A stretch of 64,000 bases of DNA from the NCBI GenBank assembly GCA_964370765.1, contig CAYJKW010000004.1, positions 1 through 64,000 on the forward strand, in the 5' to 3' direction. The translations under genes and the position numbers were made by a program. Below the pieces are notes generated by a model that made no database searches, was not told the origin of the DNA, and saw nothing but the letters and a program-made list of their open reading frames with translations. This document shows positions 17,315 through 25,125 of the stretch, piece after piece; within the stretch, counting starts at the first letter, position 1, and each line of letters starts with the position of its first letter. The stretch comes from CAYJBH01 sp964370765 (lineage in GTDB: Bacteria > Bacillota > Clostridia > Oscillospirales > Ruminococcaceae).

Positions 17315-17992
17315 TTAACGATGAAATCGCTTTGCTATCTCTTTTTTAAGAGCTTTATCGGCAAAAAGAAATAGTCCTATCGTAATAATTACACCGGTGA
17401 TTACCGAAACAAACATCCCCCACACCTCGGTGTAAAAGCCAAATAAAAAAATTGGAATTGGTATAAGACTCATTGCAATTACAGCCATTATATAGCCGAA
17501 ATACTCTGAAAAAAGTCGTTTGCTCCTCATTGCCAGAACTGTTAAATATACCGTAGTAGAAAGTGTTAAGAACGGGAAAACATAGTTAGTTGACCAAAAA
17601 AGCATCCCAGTAGTGTAATCCAAAGTAAACAAAAGTAAGCTTACGAATATATAGCTTAATAATATTTTGGCACCAAAACGTTTAGTGGTGGTTTTTACAA
17701 CCCAAAGCTCAACATTTGTAAATATAAGTGCTGCTGTAACAATTACAGACCACAAAATCCTTCCATCTCTATGGGTAAATATATTTATATAGATACATAT
17801 CAACATTGCTGTTATCGACACAAATAAAGGAAGGTTACGTAAAGGGGAACGGTTTTTAAGTATATCCTCGTAAAGTGGGTATCTTATAGCGTTGTCGGTT
17901 GCATTATCATCACTGTTTATTTCGTTATGACAAAGTGGGCATTTTTTTTCGGTACCACAGATATTAACGTTACAATTGTTGCACCTATTCAT
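17315..17992 (-). CDS. zinc-ribbon integral membrane protein (DUF6320-like)
   Basis: About 225 residues from ATG 17992, whose stop-overlapping position (8 bases inside the upstream gene, after GGGGTGG) indicates coupling; an upstream in-frame GTG at 18001 is possible. The N-terminus is a four-Cys zinc ribbon (RCNNCNVNICG, then CPLCHNEI). A cytoplasmic stretch (YPLYEDILKNRSPL) leads to six predicted membrane helices from about residue 58 to 220. I believe this matches DUF6320, seen beside hydrolases and acyltransferase-like proteins in Clostridia, but that is from memory. No enzymatic motif is visible; a membrane scaffold or partner role is inferred. Confidence 0.75.
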   Translation of the reverse strand: MNRCNNCNVNICGTEKKCPLCHNEINSDDNATDNAIRYPLYEDILKNRSPLRNLPLFVSITAMLICIYINIFTHRDGRILWSVIVTAALIFTNVELWVVKTTTKRFGAKILLSYIFVSLLLFTLDYTTGMLFWSTNYVFPFLTLSTTVYLTVLAMRSKRLFSEYFGYIMAVIAMSLIPIPIFLFGFYTEVWGMFVSVITGVIITIGLFLFADKALKKEIAKRFHR

Positions 17993-19268
17993 CTGCTCCA
18001 CCCCAGCTATTAGAATATACGGTTACATCTATACCTGCATATTTTACAATAGATGTAAAAAACTCTCTTATAATTAAGGTATCCGTTACAGCACTTGTAA
18101 AGCTTATTACAAGCTTATCTTCAAAAGAACATACCCCACAGTTAACAATACTCCGCTGTGTTGGGTATAGCAAAAGCTCAGCATGTTTTATATAATGGGT
18201 CGCTCCTGTTGGAAAGTCTATTTTACCAATATTTGATATCGTTATTGTCTTTTTCCTCTCTCCTATGATGTTAAAACCCACAGGAATTACTACATTTTTT
18301 AAGACTAATGGTAGATGCTTTGAAAAAACATTGTCTGACATGCTAAGTGTTTTTTTAGATTTTTCTTCAAGTTGTTCTGCATCTAACGCCATACTAAGCT
18401 GCTTCGTAACAGACATTAAAATATCATCAAAGGACGCTTCGCCTTTTACAGTATATCCAATATTAACCACACCGAAGAAATTTTTCATGGTGTCAGAACC
18501 AAAAACTTTGCGTAAATTCACAGGTACTGCTATAACAACAGGGCTATCATCCTTCGAAAATTGCTGTTTCACTGTGTATATACAATATATCATATTGGCT
18601 ATCAGCAATGCTGTAATTGTACAGTTATTGTCTTTACAGCATTTTTTTAGTTGTTCGATTGATATTATTCCACTTATTACCCGATGTCCACCCTCTCTAA
18701 ACTTTTTGCCTTTTATTCTAAATGCAGTGTCCTGTTTTTTTTCTATTTTAGATTTTACAGTACTAGATTTTCTAAAGTTTTTTACAAAACTGTCCTCGTC
18801 ATTCTTTTTACCAACCTCATCATATAGTAATATCTTACCTTCACTATCAATAGCGCCATGCTTTATCACAATATAGTAGTATACTAAGGATTTAATAAAC
18901 TCTACAATACCACTACCATCGGTGATTGCATGAAAAGCTTCCACCGAAATTCTGTTTCCAAAATATAGCACTTTAATAATATACCCCTTGTTTTCGTTAG
19001 AAATAATAGCAGAACACGGGGTACTACTCTCCTCTTCTACAGTAAAGTGTATATGATTTGTGTCAAAATAATTCCAAAAAAAGCCCTTCCTTAGCCTGCA
19101 AAAAAACATGTTATACCGTTCGTAAATCATATTTACTGCAAGTTGCAAGGTTAAGGGGTCAATTTGTTCGTTTAAAATTACTGCGACTCTGTAGACAGAT
19201 GAATTGTTTTTACTTGTTACAGATGGAAATAATTTTGCCGCAGCATCCAATCTGTTAAAATTATCCAC
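17985..19268 (-). CDS. condensation-domain-like acyltransferase (alcohol acetyltransferase type)
   Basis: 427 residues from GTG 19268; GGAG at 19280-19277 sits 9 bases before it and would lie inside the gene if the in-frame TTG 19283 were used. AFHAITDGSGIVEFI (about 110-125) carries the HxxxDG active-site motif of CoA-dependent acyltransferases and NRPS condensation domains. Later blocks AVPVNLRKVFGSDTMKNFFGVV and SNIGKIDFPTG are typical of the alcohol-acetyltransferase/DUF1298-like group. No carrier or adenylation domain is present, so this is a stand-alone acyl transferase. It leads the three-gene cluster. Acceptor and donor are unknown. Confidence 0.8.
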   Translation of the reverse strand: MDNFNRLDAAAKLFPSVTSKNNSSVYRVAVILNEQIDPLTLQLAVNMIYERYNMFFCRLRKGFFWNYFDTNHIHFTVEEESSTPCSAIISNENKGYIIKVLYFGNRISVEAFHAITDGSGIVEFIKSLVYYYIVIKHGAIDSEGKILLYDEVGKKNDEDSFVKNFRKSSTVKSKIEKKQDTAFRIKGKKFREGGHRVISGIISIEQLKKCCKDNNCTITALLIANMIYCIYTVKQQFSKDDSPVVIAVPVNLRKVFGSDTMKNFFGVVNIGYTVKGEASFDDILMSVTKQLSMALDAEQLEEKSKKTLSMSDNVFSKHLPLVLKNVVIPVGFNIIGERKKTITISNIGKIDFPTGATHYIKHAELLLYPTQRSIVNCGVCSFEDKLVISFTSAVTDTLIIREFFTSIVKYAGIDVTVYSNSWGGADE

Positions 19269-19303
19269 TTTGTAATGCTCCAATATATATGATAAGAGGG
19301 TAT

Positions 19304-19340
19304 GTAGGTAGTTACCTGTAACAATCAGCTAACCACCTAC
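19304..19340 (-). other. imperfect hairpin between transketolase and acyltransferase cluster
   Basis: GTAGGTAGTT and AACCACCTAC form a 10-bp stem with one mismatch around a 17-base loop. It follows the transketolase stop on the minus strand but lacks a T-run, so termination would be weak. It may be a processing or partial terminator element. Confidence 0.4.
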
Positions 19341-19359
19341 AGATTAAAGGTTTATTCCA

Positions 19360-20289
19360 TTATTTTACAAATTCGCTGATTTTATTCACAATGCTATCTT
19401 TATCCAGCCCATATTCTTTAAGAAGCTCGTTAGGTGATCCTGACTGTCCAAACAGGTCATTAACACCAATTTTTATCATCGTAACGTCTGGAATCGCAGT
19501 AACTACATCTGCTACAGCATCACCTAAACCACCAATTACACTATGCTCCTCTACAGTTACTATTTTTTTACAGGAATTTGCATATTTTTCCACACACTGT
19601 CTATCAAGTGGCTTTATAGTATGCATATTTATTACAGCTGCAGATATACCCTTTGTCGCAAGCTCTTCTGCCGCATCCATTGCGGTTTTAACCATTAGGC
19701 CATGTGCAAATATTGCAACATCGCTACCCTCTGCCATAACATTAGCCTTACCAATTTCAAACGGCATATCACCATCAAACACATGACTTGCAGGGCGGTA
19801 TAACCTTAAATATGCAGGTCCATTGTATTCTGCAAGTGCAAACACAGCCTTTTGTGCTTCATTTGCATCGCAAGGACTAATTACAACCATACCGGGGATG
19901 ACTCTCATCAAGGCAATGTCCTCAATAGACTGATGACTACCGCCATCCTCACCAACTGTTAGTCCTGCATGAGTCATGCAAAGCTTTACATTTAGCTTTG
20001 GATATGCAATACTGTTACGAATCATCTCATAGGCACGTCCGGCACCAAATATTGCAAAAGTGCTACAAAAAGGAATCAAACCCATTGTAGAAAGCCCTGC
20101 AGCCATGTCTACCATGTTTGCCTCGGCTATACCGGCATTAAAAAATCTTTCAGGATATTTTTTCGAAAAACCTACGGTCATTGTTGCATGCGCAAGATCT
20201 GCATCCAGTACGACTACCTTATCATTAACGGCACCTAGTTCGCAAAGAGCATCGCCGTAACCGTTTCTTGTTGCCTTTGTATTACTCAT
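19360..20289 (-). CDS. transketolase, C-terminal subunit
   Basis: 309 residues from ATG 20289, which overlaps the stop of the N-terminal subunit as ATGA and has GGAGGTG upstream; the longer open frame is antisense-free filler. It has the pyrimidine-binding domain of transketolase (VVVLDADLAHATMTVGF, FFNAGIAEANMVDMAAGLS, GLTVGEDGGSHQSIEDIALMR) and the C-terminal domain (VEEHSVIGGLGDAVADV). With the N-terminal subunit it forms the thiamine-diphosphate enzyme of the nonoxidative pentose phosphate pathway. Split transketolases are common in Clostridia, so the split is not a frameshift. Confidence 0.95.
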   Translation of the reverse strand: MSNTKATRNGYGDALCELGAVNDKVVVLDADLAHATMTVGFSKKYPERFFNAGIAEANMVDMAAGLSTMGLIPFCSTFAIFGAGRAYEMIRNSIAYPKLNVKLCMTHAGLTVGEDGGSHQSIEDIALMRVIPGMVVISPCDANEAQKAVFALAEYNGPAYLRLYRPASHVFDGDMPFEIGKANVMAEGSDVAIFAHGLMVKTAMDAAEELATKGISAAVINMHTIKPLDRQCVEKYANSCKKIVTVEEHSVIGGLGDAVADVVTAIPDVTMIKIGVNDLFGQSGSPNELLKEYGLDKDSIVNKISEFVK

Positions 20290-21107
20290 TTTACACCTCC
20301 AAGCTCTGCTATTGCTTTTTCTTTTTCCTCGGCAGACGGAGCTTTTCCGTGCCAACCTGCCTCATTCTCCATAAAGGAAATTCCCTTACCTTTGACGCTG
20401 TGAGATACAATACATTTAGGCTTACCTGTGGCAGTATTTTTGTCAAGTGCTGCAATCATCTGCTCAATGTCGTTACCGTCTTCAACCGATATTACATCGA
20501 ATCCAAACGCCTCAAACTTACCCTCGATGCTACCTAGCGACATAACCTCGCTATTAGAGCCATCGATCTGTAGTCCGTTATTATCGATAATCACGGTAAG
20601 GTTGTCCAGCTTGTAATGTGCTGCTGCTGTGGCAGCCTCCCAGCAAAGGCCTTCTTGAAGTTCCCCGTCTCCTAGCAATGTATAGACATTCACACCGCTT
20701 TTCTGTGCTTTTGCACCAAGCGCCATACCTACAGCAATAGACACACCCTGTCCAAGTGATCCGGTTGATACATCTACACCCGGTAGCTTTTTGGAATCGG
20801 GATGCCCCTGTAATGGGCTATGTAGCTTACGAAGTGTTGGGTATAGTTCATCCTTATTAAAGTATCCCTTCTCCCCTAGTACAGAGTATAAAAGAGGTGC
20901 AGCGTGCCCCTTACTTAGTACAAATCTATCACGATTTTCGTCCTTAGGGTTTTGGGGGTCTACATTCATTTTATAAAAATATAGTGCCACTAACGCCTCA
21001 ACACCGGACAAAGAGCCGCCCGGATGACCACTTTTAGCCTCGGAAACCATCTGAATGATTCCTTTTCTGACCTCTGTACAGGTTGCTTTTAGTTGATTTA
21101 TCTCCAT
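20286..21107 (-). CDS. transketolase, N-terminal subunit
   Basis: 273 residues holding the thiamine-diphosphate-binding half. SEAKSGHPGGSLSGVEAL near residue 22, DRFVLSKGHAAPLLYSVLGEKGY, STGSLGQGVSIAVGMALGAK and LLGDGELQEGLCWEAA (the GDG...N thiamine motif continuing to NNGLQIDG) are all present. It has a strong GGAGG upstream of ATG 21107. It is coupled to the C-terminal subunit and follows the HD-domain gene by 19 bases, within the ligA-gatCAB operon. Confidence 0.96.
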   Translation of the reverse strand: MEINQLKATCTEVRKGIIQMVSEAKSGHPGGSLSGVEALVALYFYKMNVDPQNPKDENRDRFVLSKGHAAPLLYSVLGEKGYFNKDELYPTLRKLHSPLQGHPDSKKLPGVDVSTGSLGQGVSIAVGMALGAKAQKSGVNVYTLLGDGELQEGLCWEAATAAAHYKLDNLTVIIDNNGLQIDGSNSEVMSLGSIEGKFEAFGFDVISVEDGNDIEQMIAALDKNTATGKPKCIVSHSVKGKGISFMENEAGWHGKAPSAEEKEKAIAELGGVK

Positions 21108-21126
21108 TTATTACCTCCTTGATTTA

Positions 21127-21714
21127 TTAATTTCTTACCGATGATGTACCATGCTCTAACAGGTAGGTTGCCTTAAGATCTGCAATATGAAGTTTAACTG
21201 CTATAGGATATTGATCATATGCAGCGCTTATTGAGTAACTCCCACCTTTTACCGATTCATCATAGCCTCCCATATGCCACCTTATCGCCATTGCTTCTGA
21301 TGGGCTTAGTTTCATAAATCGTTCAATCAGATAGACACTTTTTTCACCATGACCATAGGGGAACTCATCCTCGATAAAGTAATACGGAACCTTTTCCCAA
21401 GCACCGGTCTGTTCATTCTTAACATTTCTTGTACTAACTTTATAAAAGTTCACCTTGCATAGATCGTGAAGTAGCCCGCATATTGCTATACTCTCGTCAC
21501 TCTCTGTTTCCTTTAACTCTTGCATACAGTTATAGACATTAATGCTATGCATTACAAGACCACATTCACACGCACCATGATAGCGGGTAGATGCTGGTGC
21601 TGTAAAGTAATCAGTTTTACAAAGCCAATCTAAAAGTTCGGCTGATCCTTTTCTGCTAATTTTATCAGTATATATTTTAGTAAACTCTTCTATGTACCTT
21701 TGCTTTTCGTCCAT
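21127..21714 (-). CDS. HD-domain protein, putative phosphohydrolase
   Basis: 195 residues. The metal-binding HD signature is ICGLLHDLCKVNFY (about residues 79-92), preceded by a conserved His in LVMHSINVYNCM (about 55) and followed by GHGEKSVYLIERF and AIRWHMGGYDES, which supply further metal ligands. This fits metal-dependent HD hydrolases acting on nucleotides or nucleic-acid ends. Substrate unknown. It overlaps nothing but sits 1 base from the YdbC gene, so the pair is probably translated together. Confidence 0.85.
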   Translation of the reverse strand: MDEKQRYIEEFTKIYTDKISRKGSAELLDWLCKTDYFTAPASTRYHGACECGLVMHSINVYNCMQELKETESDESIAICGLLHDLCKVNFYKVSTRNVKNEQTGAWEKVPYYFIEDEFPYGHGEKSVYLIERFMKLSPSEAMAIRWHMGGYDESVKGGSYSISAAYDQYPIAVKLHIADLKATYLLEHGTSSVRN

Positions 21715-21715
21715 A

Positions 21716-21937
21716 CTAAACCTCTAAGTCTGCAATCACATCCTTAAGTATTGCAAGTTCATCGGCTGTAAGTGATATACCCTTCCCCATCTTTGCGTGA
21801 TCCGGCGACCAATCCCTAATATCAAACTTAGGTTCTCTTTCATTCCAGCTTACCATATTTAGTTCGCGTTGCCAACCATTATTCCCCTCTGATAAAACTG
21901 CTATGTTCTCTGTAATCTCATACTTAAACTCTGCCAT
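21716..21937 (-). CDS. YdbC/PC4-family single-stranded nucleic-acid-binding protein
   Basis: 73 residues matching the bacterial PC4-like YdbC family: a beta-rich N-terminal half (FKYEITENIAVLSE, then GWQRELNMVSWNEREPKFDIRDW) followed by SPDHAKMGKGISLTADEL and a C-terminal helix. Relatives bind single-stranded DNA or RNA as dimers. It follows gatB by 18 bases and precedes the HD hydrolase by one base, which suggests the two act on the same nucleic acid, although this is inference. Confidence 0.9.
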   Translation of the reverse strand: MAEFKYEITENIAVLSEGNNGWQRELNMVSWNEREPKFDIRDWSPDHAKMGKGISLTADELAILKDVIADLEV

Positions 21938-21955
21938 AACTTCTTCCTTTCTTTA

Positions 21956-23395
21956 TTATAATGAATTTAACTTATCGGTTAAAAGCTCGGTAAAAATTTT
22001 AGGGTTACCTTTTCCTTTACTAAGCTTCATACACTGTCCAACAAAAAATCCCAGTGCATTTGTTTTGCCGTTTTTATAATCCTCAACGACCTTCTCGTTA
22101 TTCTGTATTACCGTTGTAACAATTTCTGCAAGTGCATCACTATCGTTAATCTGAATTAAGTTTTTATCCTTTGCAACCTGTTGTGGATCTGCATCCTGTT
22201 CTAACAAAACCTCCAGTACAGTTTTGCCGGCGGTATTGCTTATTGAGCCGTTTTCTATAAGCTGAACCATCTCTTTTAACCTTTGTGGTTTTAAAGCAGT
22301 TTCCTCAATAGATTTTCTCGTTTTTGCAAGGTAGGCAGCAATGTCCCCTATTATCCAGTTGCAGATTGATTTTGCAGACTTTGTGTCTTCCTGTACTGCA
22401 CTTTCAAAAAATTCGGCACGTGTACGATTTTCGGCAAGCAGAACAGCATCAGCAACCGGCAATCGATAATTCTGCATATACCTTTTTGCTTTTGCCACCG
22501 GAAGTTCCGGCATAAGTGATTTCATCTCCTCTATAGTATCTAAGGATACCGTAAATCCAAGCAGATCGGGCTCTGGAAAATAGCGATAATCGTGTGCATC
22601 CTCTTTACTTCTTAACAGTACACTTTCACCCTTTTGGTCATCCCAGCGCCTTGTCTGTTGTTCGATTATCTCACCGGCATCAAGCATCTTTGTCTGCCTT
22701 TTCACCTCGTATAGTATGCCACGATACACAGCCCCAAAGCTATTTACGTTTTTCATTTCACATCGTGTGCCAAATTCCTTTGCACCCACAGGTCTAAGCG
22801 AAACATTTACGTCACAACGTACATTACCTTCCTGCATCTTAGCATCACTAATGCCTATGTAAAGCAGTATGGCGTGTATAGTTTCAAGATAGGCTTTAGC
22901 CTCCTCTGCACTGCGCATATCCGGCTCAGATACAATCTCGATAAGTGGAACCCCACATCGATTATAATCAGCAAGTGTTCCCTCTATCCCATCAACACGG
23001 ACTATCTTACCCGCATCTTCTTCGATATGTATTCGGGTGATACCTATGGTTTTGGTCTGCTCGCCTACTAAAATATCCAGCTTTCCATGCTCACACAACG
23101 GGACATCAAATTGCGAAATTTGGTATCCTTTAGGCAAATCCGGGTAAAAATAGTTTTTCCTATCCTGCTTTGATACCCTGTTTATACTACATCCAAGTGC
23201 AATACCCATCTTAACGCAGTAATCCACAACCGAGCTATTAAGAGTTGGCAAAGTTCCCGGCATTCCTGTGCATATGGGGCAGGTCAATGTATTAACCTCA
23301 CGTCCGAATTCATTTTTGCATCCACAGTAAATTTTTGTATTTGTATTCAGCTCAGCATGAACCTCAAGGCCTATGACAGTTTCGTATTTTGACAT
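21956..23395 (-). CDS. gatB: Asp/Glu-tRNA amidotransferase subunit B (set 1)
   Basis: 479 residues, standard GatB: the kinase-like cradle domain (TVIGLEVHAELNT start, CGCKNEFGREVNTLTCPIC zinc-binding region, RKNYFYPDLPKGYQISQ) and the C-terminal YqeY-like tail (GFFVGQCMKLSKGKGNPK). It activates the side-chain carboxyl of mischarged Glu-tRNA(Gln) or Asp-tRNA(Asn) with ATP before amidation. The start overlaps the gatA stop by one base. A second gatB lies at 34891-36318 with clearly different sequence, so this is one of two sets rather than a recent duplicate. Confidence 0.97.
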   Translation of the reverse strand: MSKYETVIGLEVHAELNTNTKIYCGCKNEFGREVNTLTCPICTGMPGTLPTLNSSVVDYCVKMGIALGCSINRVSKQDRKNYFYPDLPKGYQISQFDVPLCEHGKLDILVGEQTKTIGITRIHIEEDAGKIVRVDGIEGTLADYNRCGVPLIEIVSEPDMRSAEEAKAYLETIHAILLYIGISDAKMQEGNVRCDVNVSLRPVGAKEFGTRCEMKNVNSFGAVYRGILYEVKRQTKMLDAGEIIEQQTRRWDDQKGESVLLRSKEDAHDYRYFPEPDLLGFTVSLDTIEEMKSLMPELPVAKAKRYMQNYRLPVADAVLLAENRTRAEFFESAVQEDTKSAKSICNWIIGDIAAYLAKTRKSIEETALKPQRLKEMVQLIENGSISNTAGKTVLEVLLEQDADPQQVAKDKNLIQINDSDALAEIVTTVIQNNEKVVEDYKNGKTNALGFFVGQCMKLSKGKGNPKIFTELLTDKLNSL

Positions 23396-24843
23396 TATTT
23401 CACCTCCGGGGCTGCAAACCCACCAACCAACTTCTCGTACTGTGCACCAACCGAAAGCAGTGAATAATCATCAGAATGTCGTCCTATCAGTTGTAAGCCT
23501 ATCGGCAATCCATCCTTTGAAAGTCCGGCTGGTAATGCAAGCGCCGGTAATCCAGCAAGATTAACCGTTACTGTACAGCTATCACCTGCATACATCTTTA
23601 TCGGATCGGTGTTTCGTTCACCTATCTTGAAGGCTGGGGAGGGCGCAATAGGCGTAAGCAACATATCACACTGTGATAAAACCGAGTCAAACTCTGCCGC
23701 AAATCGACGTTGTAAAAGCTTAGCTCTTTTGTAATAAGCATCGTAGTATCCACTTGATAGCACATATGTACCTAATAAAATACGCCGTTTAACCTCATCA
23801 CCAAATCCTTCGGTTCTTGTTTTTTTGTACAGTTCATCAAGGTTATCGGTTTCTACACGCATTCCATATTTTACACCATCGTAACGAGCAAGGTTTGAAG
23901 ATGCCTCAGCCGATGATATTATATAATAGGCAGACAACGAATAGCCGGTGCTCGGTATCGAAACATCCTTAATTATTGCACCTGCTTTCTCCATTTCCTT
24001 AGCTGCAGCAAGCACTTTTTCTTTAGTTTCATCCTCGATTCCGTCAGAAAAATATTCCTTTGGTAGCCCTACTACTGTTCCTTTAAGCGATCTTTCATGC
24101 TTTACTAATTCTTTATCAATCGATGTTGCATCCATCCTATCGTGTCCGTGGATTACATCAAACACCGCCTTAACATCATCTACCGAACGACCAAGTGGCC
24201 CGATCTGATCTAAAGAGGAGGCGAAGGCAACCAGCCCATACCTTGACACCGTACCGTAAGACGGCTTAAACCCTACAACACCACAAAGTCCGGCCGGTTG
24301 GCGAATAGATCCGCCGGTATCCGATCCAAGTGTAACCATCCCTTCACAGGCGGCGATCGCCGCTGCACTACCGCCGGAAGATCCACCCGGTACACAGGCA
24401 GTGTTAAAGGGATTACGAGTAGTTTTAAAATACGAATTCTCACAAGATGAACCCATAGCAAACTCATCCATATTAAGTTTGCCAAGCAATATACCTCCAG
24501 CCTTTTCCATTCGATCAAAGGCGGTTGCATTGTATGGTGGCACAAAATTTTCAAGCATCCTTGATGCACAGCTTGTAGCTATCCCCTTTGTACAGATATT
24601 ATCTTTAACAGCGTATGGGATTCCATCAAGCGGGCCAATGGTTTCGCCTTTTTTACGGCGCTCATCTGACTTTTTTGCATCCTGCATAGCTTTCTCGGCC
24701 GTTACGGTAATATATGCAGCTACCTTATCCTCAACATCATCAATTCGATCAAGACAGGCCTGTGTAAGTTCAGCGGAGGTAACCTCACCTGTTCTAAGTA
24801 GCGACCCTGCCTTTTTTGCGGTTAATTCATATAGTTTATTCAT
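23395..24843 (-). CDS. gatA: Asp/Glu-tRNA amidotransferase subunit A (set 1)
   Basis: 482 residues from the second of two adjacent ATGs (the first, 24846, is too close to the GGGGG SD). It is an amidase-signature enzyme: catalytic Lys in YAVKDNICTKG, the cis-Ser/Ser pair in PGGSSGGSAAA and GSDTGGSIRQPAG. It releases ammonia from glutamine and passes it through a tunnel to GatB. It lies between gatC and gatB in the ligA operon. Confidence 0.97.
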   Translation of the reverse strand: MNKLYELTAKKAGSLLRTGEVTSAELTQACLDRIDDVEDKVAAYITVTAEKAMQDAKKSDERRKKGETIGPLDGIPYAVKDNICTKGIATSCASRMLENFVPPYNATAFDRMEKAGGILLGKLNMDEFAMGSSCENSYFKTTRNPFNTACVPGGSSGGSAAAIAACEGMVTLGSDTGGSIRQPAGLCGVVGFKPSYGTVSRYGLVAFASSLDQIGPLGRSVDDVKAVFDVIHGHDRMDATSIDKELVKHERSLKGTVVGLPKEYFSDGIEDETKEKVLAAAKEMEKAGAIIKDVSIPSTGYSLSAYYIISSAEASSNLARYDGVKYGMRVETDNLDELYKKTRTEGFGDEVKRRILLGTYVLSSGYYDAYYKRAKLLQRRFAAEFDSVLSQCDMLLTPIAPSPAFKIGERNTDPIKMYAGDSCTVTVNLAGLPALALPAGLSKDGLPIGLQLIGRHSDDYSLLSVGAQYEKLVGGFAAPEVK

Positions 24844-24852
24844 CATCGCCCC

Positions 24853-25125
24853 CTAATTCTTTAATGTGGGTAACAATATACACCCTGCTTCGGTTTTAGG
24901 GACTACCGATAAAAACTCATCTCTGGTAAGTGATGCAGTAATTACATCTTCACGTAGTGTCATCTGACCAATCCCATCAATGGGATCCGATATGTCTGCT
25001 ATATCGGGCAGATGCTCCACCATGCTTAATATATCATTCATCTGCGCCATAAAACGTTCCTCTTGCTGTGGCGCAAGTTCCAGCTGTGAGAGTTCACACA
25101 GCCTTTTAAAGTCCTTTTTTTCCAT
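24853..25125 (-). CDS. gatC: Asp/Glu-tRNA amidotransferase subunit C (set 1)
   Basis: 90 residues. LCELSQLELAPQQEERFMAQ near the start and MNDILSMVEHLPDIADISD are the usual GatC helices; the middle MTLREDVITASLTRDEFLSVVP and C-terminal extension wrap the GatA-GatB interface. A free-standing GatC here contrasts with the second set, where GatC is fused to AspRS. Its start overlaps the ligA stop by one base. Confidence 0.93.
   Translation of the reverse strand: MEKKDFKRLCELSQLELAPQQEERFMAQMNDILSMVEHLPDIADISDPIDGIGQMTLREDVITASLTRDEFLSVVPKTEAGCILLPTLKN

Noticed and set aside
20290..20355. Upstream extension of the transketolase C-terminal subunit
   Set aside because: It overlaps the N-terminal subunit's coding region out of frame; ATG 20289 with GGAGGTG and ATGA overlap is the natural start.
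19360..21107. Transketolase broken by a frameshift
   Set aside because: The two halves each have their own SD and are complete domains; split transketolases are normal in Clostridia.
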